Shown here one piece after another: positions 1 to 4,959 of a stretch of 7,392 bases of DNA. Source of the stretch: CALXZG01 sp034184445 (GTDB lineage Bacteria; Pseudomonadota; Alphaproteobacteria; CAAHEQ01; UBA3637); contig JAXFZX010000084.1 of the NCBI GenBank assembly GCA_034184445.1, positions 1-7,392 on the forward strand, in the 5' to 3' direction. A program made the translations under genes and the position numbers. Positions within the stretch are counted from its first letter, which is position 1, and each line of letters opens with the position of its first letter. Under the pieces are notes generated by a model. That model did not search any database. It was not told the DNA's origin and worked only from the letters and a program-made list of their open reading frames with translations.

Positions 1-555
1 CGAAAATCCGTTTTGAACTTGCCCATTCGGCATAACGCGTCCCAAAGCCTGACATGCTACACCAACGGCAATTCCCCGTGGGACAACCCCACCAATTAAC
101 TCACCACTCGGATCAACGGCTAGGCCATTTGGCTTAACGGCACCAATGATCTGCGAGCTGCCATTCACGATAGAGCCATCTGATACCACCCCACCAATCA
201 CATCTCCTGTCCAATTGATAACCAACCCATAGGGACGCAAATATCCAATCGGTGTCCCTTCCAGATTCACAACCGATCCGTCCACCATCGGACGACCAAT
301 CACATTTTTACCACCATCAACAACGGTTCCGTCTTTCATAACTTTACCGATAACGCGTCCTTGGGTGTTCATAACAGATGTCACCGGTACCGCAGCCCCC
401 AAAACAGTCAAAGAAGAATCCACAATCGTATCATCTCCCAAAAGCCGTCCCAGAGCTTTACCATCCGTTCCAATAACATCACCCGTATCAGAAATCGTCC
501 CCATTAATTTATTATCTAGTGACAGTGGGATTTTTTCCGGCTCAACGACACCCAC
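1..555 (-). repeat. Array of 17-residue (51-base) protein repeats, ten full units plus one cut by the window edge
   Basis: From residue 248 the VirB10-type protein repeats every 17 residues with no insertions. Each unit starts with a hydrophobic residue (I, L, V or M) followed by G, and the approximate consensus is IGxVxxDGxVVxxxGxx. Unit starts are residues 248, 265, 282, 299, 316, 333, 350, 367, 384, 401 and 418, the last one interrupted at residue 432. Units from 316 onward are the most regular (for example IGKVMKDGTVVDGGKNV). A poorer 20-residue unit may precede the array at residue 228. The DNA copies have diverged, so the register is kept at protein level. The alternation of hydrophobic residues and Gly/Asp turns suggests a beta-solenoid or beta-hairpin stack. 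Confidence 0.85.
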
Positions 556-1296
556 AATTTGATTTTGTTCATTCACCAACAACTCATCTTTTACGGTATA
601 TGTTTTATCTCCGATTTTGACTTGTCCTTTTGTATCCACGACATCGTGTTGCCCATTAAAGAGAGCCGCTCGCCGTTCAATTTTTGCTTCCTTGTCTTTA
701 CACGGCGTTTCACAAATCACACAATCTTTGGAATCGGTGGATTGGGCTTTTAAGACGATTTCCGTTTTTCCCTCATCAAAAATGCCCGGATCATCTTCCC
801 GCCACCGAATCGTTAATGTGTTTTGAATTTGTCGTAATGTTGTCGGATTCCACATGATTTTTAGGGTACAACTGTTATCCGGCTGTATAACCTTATTCGG
901 CTCACATGTACCAGCAAGCAAAAAGCCACCTTCTTGCTCTTCTGCTAGTTCCATCCCGATAAACAGGATTTTTCCCCTTTTAGCCGTCATTGTCACCACG
1001 GCCTCCGCGGCAGATCCAAGGACCACCCCATTCATTTCAACCGTGGTTGGATTAGCCTCTAAATACCCTTCTCCGGAACCAAAACGATTAAATTCATTGG
1101 GCGTTTGTCCCAATCGCGGATCATTATCTGATGTTAGATCCACAGGTTGTTCGGCTGTTCTTTGGCCACGGTATCCCCCTTGCAATCCCGCAATCAGGAC
1201 AAGCGTCAGAATAATCAATGCTAATCCCAATAAGAACCAAATCCGATTGCTTCTTTTTTTGGATCGTTCGTTTAAGCTTGCATTATTGTCTGCCAT
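1..1296 (-). CDS. virB10: VirB10/TrbI/DotG-type T4SS core protein, N-terminal 432 residues (3' end outside window)
   Basis: This is probably the inner-to-outer-membrane spanning subunit of the T4SS core. Visible parts: a short basic cytoplasmic tail (residues 1-18), one membrane helix (about 19-38), an immunoglobulin-like domain of the ASH/choice-of-anchor type (about 79-187), a CxxCxxxC motif (C192, C195, C199), and an array of 17-residue repeats from residue 248 to the window edge. The diagnostic VirB10 beta-barrel/antenna domain would lie further downstream, outside the window. The VirB10 call therefore rests on topology and on position directly after a VirB9-family gene. Repeats in VirB10 homologues are established (DotG, CagY), but this repeat does not look like either of theirs. 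The ATG at 1296 is preceded by AAGGGG (1306-1311) with a 9-base spacer, and lies 24 bases after the VirB9 stop codon, so it is probably in the same operon. It could instead be a repeat-rich envelope protein unrelated to VirB10. Confidence 0.68.
   Translation of the reverse strand, partial: MADNNASLNERSKKRSNRIWFLLGLALIILTLVLIAGLQGGYRGQRTAEQPVDLTSDNDPRLGQTPNEFNRFGSGEGYLEANPTTVEMNGVVLGSAAEAVVTMTAKRGKILFIGMELAEEQEGGFLLAGTCEPNKVIQPDNSCTLKIMWNPTTLRQIQNTLTIRWREDDPGIFDEGKTEIVLKAQSTDSKDCVICETPCKDKEAKIERRAALFNGQHDVVDTKGQVKIGDKTYTVKDELLVNEQNQIVGVVEPEKIPLSLDNKLMGTISDTGDVIGTDGKALGRLLGDDTIVDSSLTVLGAAVPVTSVMNTQGRVIGKVMKDGTVVDGGKNVIGRPMVDGSVVNLEGTPIGYLRPYGLVINWTGDVIGGVVSDGSIVNGSSQIIGAVKPNGLAVDPSGELIGGVVPRGIAVGVACQALGRVMPNGQVQNGFS
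736..1062 (-). other. ASH/choice-of-anchor-like immunoglobulin domain within the VirB10-type protein
   Basis: Residues about 79-187 follow the usual pattern of bacterial ASH-type Ig domains. There is an initial 'NPTTVEMNGVVLGS' strand pair, alternating hydrophobic strands, then 'GTCEPN..IQPDNSCTLKIMWNPT', which matches the family signature C...L.PG.SC.I.V.F.PT, and a final strand rich in hydrophobic residues. C131 and C143 sit where these domains often carry a cysteine pair. This is a pattern match by eye. Such domains usually mediate protein-protein contacts. I do not know it as a standard part of VirB10. Confidence 0.65.
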
Positions 1297-1320
1297 AGCC
1301 ACACACCCCTTACGAAAAGA

Positions 1321-3153
1321 TTATTGAATCCGCACAACTGAGCACGCAAATCCCCGTCGTCCCAATTTCCGACACAACGCATCACCAGACCTGATACTTT
1401 TAACTGGGCCAACGCGCAGCCGGAACAATTCCCGCACGTCACCATCTGCTGTTGCATCAACGGAATAATAAGGTTCATATCCTTTTAAGACATCTTCATT
1501 CTTACTATATATTTCTTCCCAAGTCTTTTCCAATGTCGCAATGTCGGCATTTGCTCCCAACTCAACGGCAATAGATTCCGTAGCGGTAGCCGTCACCTTA
1601 CGGTTACGCACCCCTTTGGATTTTTGGACATTTGCCCCTTCCATCATCGGATAGGCCCGATCGGATTCGGTATAAACACCCGCCGAAGTCATGCCGCCCA
1701 TCACATCATTGATACCGGATCTAGCTGATTCGGAATTTAAGACATCTTGCGGAATATTCTGCATCGGTGCCATAGAATCATTTTTGCTCATCACAGAACG
1801 ATAGGCTCCTTGCGGAACAACTTCATCACAATATTCACTTTCCTGATCACAACCGGCCGCTGCATCACAACATCCCTTACCAGATTTTGCCCCACCGTTT
1901 TGAGCATTATCATATTGCCCACGTCCAATTGGCTCACCATCCATATTATAGGCCACTTGTTTGCGACGCAACATAGCATCCACGGACATTGCCCCTTCAC
2001 CGGCACCATAATTATCCGGCTGATGCGGTGCATACCACCGTTCTGGTCTAGCACTATCTGCACTGTAATCCGTCCATTCAAGACCCGTTGTCGGATCGCG
2101 TCTTAATTTCAAACAAATCAACTTTTTCCCGTTTCTTAAAACCATGTCGCCAATTCCTTCCACAACGATTAGGCGACTGTTGGGCCCGCGTGTTCTGAAT
2201 CCCACAGGCACTTCCGAATCTTCAACAATCATGCTGACAACCGGCCGTTGTGTCATAGTCAAAGCCTTTGGTCCCAAGTCAATATAGGTAAAGATATTAT
2301 CCCGCCACACATTATCCGGCGCAATATCCACTGCGCGCGGATCCGGCAAATACATGTCAATATCAAACCGGAACGATTCGGGATCCACAGGGATCGTTTG
2401 CAACCAATCATTTGGCCCTGTTGATGCGGTATTTAGCCCGATTTTCGGACTTTGCCCACCCCCCGGAGTCAACGTTCCTTGTCCCGACCATGCCGGAGTT
2501 GATGAGAAGCCGTTTGCCGAAGCCGTTGTCATCGTCACCGATGCTCCATTATAACTGCCTAGTTGTCCACCAGCACTGACAGGCGTATACTTCGGTCCCA
2601 CCAACACATCCACAACCGATTGTGTGATCTTATCGGTATTATAAGTCTCGCTGCGCAAATAGAATACATATCTATTACCTGATCTACCAAAGACAATCAT
2701 ATTGCAATCCACACCGATATAAGACGGATCCGCATATAGAAGGAGAGAATTCGGAGCCGCAATTTCACCGTCAAAAGATTCCGGAGAGCCAATATGAACT
2801 TTTTCAATCAATTCCCATACCGGTAGGTTGATCAAGGTCATCATTCCTTCACGAAGCCGAATCGGCAATACAACATCTGGTGTCCATGTATAACGGGAAT
2901 ACCCCGGTTTTAATTGTCCTTCCCCCATGTGGGATAAAGGATCATTCCATGCTTTTTGTTGCATCCCCAGTGAATGGATATACCCCAAGTTCATTTGGTC
3001 GTATTCACCGGTTGTTTGCGCAATAGCATCTTGTAATTGTGCAGCCTCAGTATCTGTCGGCAACATTTGCTGAGCCATAGCTTGCCCTGCCAATAGCACA
3101 GATACGGCCATTGCCATTAACCGATTTATTTTTATTGTTTTTTCAGTCATCAT
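1321..3153 (-). CDS. virB9: VirB9/CagX-family T4SS outer-core protein with C-terminal SPOR-like domain
   Basis: A periplasmic/outer-membrane core subunit of the T4SS. It has a Sec signal peptide (KIN followed by a hydrophobic stretch, likely cut after AMA at residue 27). A VirB9-like N-terminal beta domain covers about 93-187 (VLPIRLREG..., NSLLLYADP, then NRYVFYLRSE). A Ser/Thr/Gly-rich linker follows (about 190-245). The VirB9-like C-terminal domain is at about 280-350, with DNVWRDNIFTYIDLG, a central RPVVSMIVEDSEVPVGFR and MVLRNGKKLICLKL, the usual 'D..FTY...LR.G' signature. A low-complexity segment at about 351-520 contains C428, C429, C435 and C442. A SPOR-like domain closes the protein (about 525-610). 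At 610 residues it is about twice a typical VirB9. The first of two adjacent ATGs is favoured because AAGGAG (3163-3168) lies 9 bases upstream. Dot/Icm DotH/IcmK plays the equivalent role, but the C-terminal domain reads more like VirB9. Confidence 0.85.
   Translation of the reverse strand: MMTEKTIKINRLMAMAVSVLLAGQAMAQQMLPTDTEAAQLQDAIAQTTGEYDQMNLGYIHSLGMQQKAWNDPLSHMGEGQLKPGYSRYTWTPDVVLPIRLREGMMTLINLPVWELIEKVHIGSPESFDGEIAAPNSLLLYADPSYIGVDCNMIVFGRSGNRYVFYLRSETYNTDKITQSVVDVLVGPKYTPVSAGGQLGSYNGASVTMTTASANGFSSTPAWSGQGTLTPGGGQSPKIGLNTASTGPNDWLQTIPVDPESFRFDIDMYLPDPRAVDIAPDNVWRDNIFTYIDLGPKALTMTQRPVVSMIVEDSEVPVGFRTRGPNSRLIVVEGIGDMVLRNGKKLICLKLRRDPTTGLEWTDYSADSARPERWYAPHQPDNYGAGEGAMSVDAMLRRKQVAYNMDGEPIGRGQYDNAQNGGAKSGKGCCDAAAGCDQESEYCDEVVPQGAYRSVMSKNDSMAPMQNIPQDVLNSESARSGINDVMGGMTSAGVYTESDRAYPMMEGANVQKSKGVRNRKVTATATESIAVELGANADIATLEKTWEEIYSKNEDVLKGYEPYYSVDATADGDVRELFRLRVGPVKSIRSGDALCRKLGRRGFACSVVRIQ
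1324..1581 (-). other. SPOR-like peptidoglycan-binding domain at the C-terminus of the VirB9-family protein
   Basis: Residues about 525-610 match the SPOR layout: an opening strand 'IAVELGA', a helix with spaced hydrophobic residues (LEKTWEEIYSKNEDVLKG), a strand, then 'LFRLRVGPVKSIRSGDALC' and 'LGRRGFACSVVRI'. These correspond to the family's 'yRVrvGPf.s..eA...c..L...g..c.vv'. SPOR domains bind glycan strands stripped of stem peptides at division and remodelling sites. Two cysteines (C594, C604) sit where SPOR domains often have a pair. The assignment is by pattern only. Confidence 0.72.
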
Positions 3154-3239
3154 CTTTGGTTTCTCCTTCTTCTTGACACACCGAATATACTTATCCTAAA
3201 CAAAAACGGGGACAAAGTCCACAAAAAAAATCATATTTT

Positions 3240-3977
3240 TTAATTTTTTTGTTCTTCATTTTCTTGTCCCATGCGTTCACGTTCGGTTAAATTCTTTTGC
3301 GCCCACCCAGTCACGGTAAATCCTAGTGGATTTTTAAGACGCTGTTCCCATGTCAGGTTATTTTTAAATTTGCCAAAATCAATAACGACCGTCACTTGTA
3401 AATCTGTTTCTAGTGGCTTAGGTGTTGTTCGGCTCATATCCCTCAGACGCACTTCTGCCAACCACACCAATTGCCGATCGTCACGCGGATCGGGATGCAT
3501 GTTTAAAATGTTAACATCCCGTGTTAAACCATCTTCTTTGGCACTTTTAATCAAACCCACGGCATATCTTCTATTAAATTCTTCAGCAACGGATTGTTCA
3601 CTCATCCAATCAATCGTACCATCGGTTCCCCACCGCCGTTCCAATTCATCAATATCTGTTCCGATTAACAAGCGAGCCAGTATATATTGTCGCACAAACG
3701 ATTGTTGCAAATAGGTATTCTGAGTTAAAAATCCCCGACTGGGCCGTTCTATGGTAATAATTTGCCTATCCTTATCCTGCGTGACGATAAAAAACGGCTG
3801 CACCCGCACGAGTGGCAAAAGAGATTGCACCGCTGCCAACAGGATCAAGTCCGTAATAAATGTCACCACGCAGATCAAACAAAAGACCCGTGCCATCCAC
3901 AAATAGCTACGTTCTTTTTTTGCCTCTTCCGAGGTATCCAACTGCTCTTCTTTTTTCTGGAAGAACTGCATGTTCAT
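3240..3977 (-). CDS. virB8: VirB8-like T4SS inner-membrane protein (longer paralogue, DotI/IcmL-type role)
   Basis: A bitopic inner-membrane protein of 245 residues: a charged cytoplasmic N-terminus (1-28), one membrane helix (about 29-52, containing C33 and C36), then a periplasmic VirB8/NTF2-like domain. The domain shows the helix run LQQSFVRQYILARLLIG, then 'RRWGTDGTIDWMSEQSVAEEF' in the place of the VirB8 'M.S...Y' segment, then alternating strands (VWLAEVRLR, DLQVTVVIDF). It ends with NPLGFTVTGW (216-225), the conserved NPxG motif of VirB8 proteins. A hydrophilic tail rich in E, Q and N follows. Known VirB8 proteins bridge the inner-membrane complex to VirB9/VirB10, whose candidates follow directly. 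It starts 9 bases after the lipoprotein stop. No strong Shine-Dalgarno site is visible, so translational coupling is likely; a second ATG at 3971 is a possible alternative start. Confidence 0.82.
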   Translation of the reverse strand: MNMQFFQKKEEQLDTSEEAKKERSYLWMARVFCLICVVTFITDLILLAAVQSLLPLVRVQPFFIVTQDKDRQIITIERPSRGFLTQNTYLQQSFVRQYILARLLIGTDIDELERRWGTDGTIDWMSEQSVAEEFNRRYAVGLIKSAKEDGLTRDVNILNMHPDPRDDRQLVWLAEVRLRDMSRTTPKPLETDLQVTVVIDFGKFKNNLTWEQRLKNPLGFTVTGWAQKNLTERERMGQENEEQKN

Positions 3978-3986
3978 CTCGTCAGG

Positions 3987-4163
3987 CTATGAAAACCAAG
4001 CCGGCAATTCCGGTGCTTTTTCCAATTTCAAACACGCACATGGCGATTTTTTTAATTCCTCCCAATTAGGACCAATCCCAACCGGTTCTTTTTCATATAG
4101 TGATCCACAAGCCGCCAAAACAACGGCACCAACGGCAAACAAAGCGATAATAATTTTTTTCAT
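3987..4163 (-). CDS. Small VirB7-position lipoprotein
   Basis: A 58-residue precursor with a textbook lipoprotein signal: MKK, a hydrophobic stretch (residues 4-18) and lipobox LAAC, so C19 would be lipidated. The mature peptide is only 40 residues. It carries a second cysteine pair in 'SPCACLKLEK' (C42, C44) and ends PAWFS. By size, lipidation and position directly before VirB8-VirB9-VirB10 it fits VirB7, which stabilises VirB9 at the outer membrane, by a disulfide in Agrobacterium. There is too little sequence for a homology claim. The ATG at 4163 is chosen because AGAGGA lies 9 bases upstream and because the signal peptide starts there. The frame can be opened further to a TTG at 4199, but that would put 12 unlikely residues before the signal peptide. 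Confidence 0.78.
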   Translation of the reverse strand: MKKIIIALFAVGAVVLAACGSLYEKEPVGIGPNWEELKKSPCACLKLEKAPELPAWFS

Positions 4164-4172
4164 ATTGACCAT

Positions 4173-4178
4173 TCCTCT
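4173..4178 (-). promoter_or_regulatory. Ribosome binding site deciding the lipoprotein start
   Basis: AGAGGA on the minus strand lies 9 bases before the ATG at 4163. This matches the 9-base spacing seen for the VirB9 and VirB10 genes. An ATG at 4170-4172 in the same frame lies directly against the site and is too close to be used. Confidence 0.65.
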
Positions 4179-4204
4179 GTTAAAAAAGACACTAAACAAA
4201 GGTT

Positions 4205-4233
4205 AATCTAGCACATAAAAAAAAAATATCCAA
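4205..4233 (-). promoter_or_regulatory. Candidate promoter with extended -10 for the lipoprotein-virB8-virB9-virB10 genes
   Basis: On the minus strand a -35-like TTGGAT (4228-4233) is separated by 17 bases from TAGATT (4205-4210). TGC precedes TAGATT (4211-4213), giving an extended -10. Transcription would start near 4198, leaving a leader of about 35 bases before the lipoprotein ATG. The two hexamers match the consensus at 3/6 and 4/6 positions. Upstream lie several A/T tracts (T runs on the minus strand at 4217-4226, 4235-4241 and 4255-4262), partly at helical spacing, which could bend DNA or act as UP-like elements. This is inferred, since AT-rich DNA gives chance matches easily. Confidence 0.4.
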
Positions 4234-4282
4234 CAAAAAAATGAATAAAAGTGCAAAAAAAATGTTCTTTTTTTTCTACCCC

Positions 4283-4324
4283 CGATAATAAAGGCGCTTT
4301 TTATGCCCTAATTATCGTTTTTTT
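4283..4324 (+). terminator. Terminator-shaped hairpin facing the plus strand, overlapping the end of the first VirB8-like gene
   Basis: CGATAAT (4283-4289) pairs with ATTATCG (4311-4317), with extra short inner pairing (GGCGC against GCCC), and is followed directly by seven T residues on the plus strand (4318-4324). This is the geometry of an intrinsic terminator for plus-strand transcription, although no plus-strand gene is seen. The right arm includes the stop codon of the minus-strand VirB8-like gene. Read on the minus strand, the hairpin is followed by GGGGGTAG rather than a T run. Confidence 0.4.
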
Positions 4325-4953
4325 AAATTGGATTCGCTGTATTCCGTCACAACGAAACCATAGGGATTAAAAAAATCCCCATTATAACTTCTCCGATACC
4401 AGCTGGGGTTCCATCTATGATCAATTTTAATCGTCGCACGTTTTGTGCCCCCAAAGGATTGCCGATTATCAGCGAAATGATAGATATCAAAATCAACATA
4501 AAAGACATTATCACGGCGTGTCACATTCCATATATCCACCGATGTAGTGTGTGGATTGCTTTGCACATTTTCTAAATAATTACCCTTTCCCTTGATAAAT
4601 GTTCTATACACACTTGGGACGGATAATCTGGCAACAGGCCCACTATTGCCATAGCGATACCTCAATTCTGCTATATCCGGCAGATAAAAGTGTCTATTTT
4701 CTACATAAAAGCGGATCAACATCTCATCAATCAGTCGCCGCTCTTTCAACGAAACCTCCGGATGAATGGCTGTGGCTTCTATAAACTGGTCGGCACTCAT
4801 AGCATCACGGCGAAATAATTGGGGTGTCACATGAATACGCGGGGCCGTATTAAATAAGGTCATGACCAAAATAATACACACCGTCATCAACACTATGGAC
4901 AACCCCATCCACAGTCGCAATGAAACCATAGTTAATGTTTTTTTGATGGACAT
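4312..4953 (-). CDS. Second VirB8-like T4SS inner-membrane protein (shorter paralogue)
   Basis: A 213-residue bitopic protein with one N-terminal membrane helix (about 12-34) and a periplasmic domain with VirB8 features. These are a helical segment (LIDEMLIRFYVENRHFYLPD), 'RLSVPSVYRTFI' at the VirB8 'S..VY..F' position, alternating strands (TTSVDIWNV, NVFYVDFDIYHF, KRATIKIDH), and near the end NPYGFVVTEYSESNL with the NPxG motif (196-199). It is clearly different in sequence from the other VirB8-like protein encoded two genes downstream, so this is an old divergence rather than a recent duplication. Dot/Icm systems likewise use two related proteins, DotI and DotJ, but DotJ is much shorter and lacks most of the periplasmic domain. 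It begins 6 bases after the preceding stop codon. GGAGG (4967-4971) lies 13 bases upstream of the ATG, rather far for a ribosome binding site. Confidence 0.75.
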   Translation of the reverse strand: MSIKKTLTMVSLRLWMGLSIVLMTVCIILVMTLFNTAPRIHVTPQLFRRDAMSADQFIEATAIHPEVSLKERRLIDEMLIRFYVENRHFYLPDIAELRYRYGNSGPVARLSVPSVYRTFIKGKGNYLENVQSNPHTTSVDIWNVTRRDNVFYVDFDIYHFADNRQSFGGTKRATIKIDHRWNPSWYRRSYNGDFFNPYGFVVTEYSESNLKKR

Positions 4954-4959
4954 TCCGGC

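Noticed and set aside
1..555. Repeat array as DotG-type pentapeptide-like repeats
   Set aside because: The period is 17 residues with an IG...DG...G pattern, not the five- or ten-residue A(D/N)Lxx-type repeats of DotG.
854..1327. Plus-strand open frame of 157 residues
   Set aside because: It lies opposite the VirB10-type gene, has no recognisable domain or ribosome binding site, and has shadow-like composition (many S, P and R).
1747..2106. Plus-strand open frame of 119 residues inside the VirB9-family gene
   Set aside because: It is antisense to a well-supported coding frame with signal peptide and domain motifs, and its His/Ile/Thr-rich composition is typical of a shadow frame.
3210..3220. 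Small hairpin GGAC-AAA-GTCC between the VirB8-like and VirB9 genes as a terminator
   Set aside because: The stem is only four pairs with a three-base loop, and the T run on the minus strand is short and not adjacent. Gene order also favours read-through.
4164..4199. Earlier TTG start for the lipoprotein (70 residues)
   Set aside because: It would place 12 residues before the MKK signal peptide. A good Shine-Dalgarno site with 9-base spacing supports the ATG at 4163, and the predicted transcription start lies close to the TTG.
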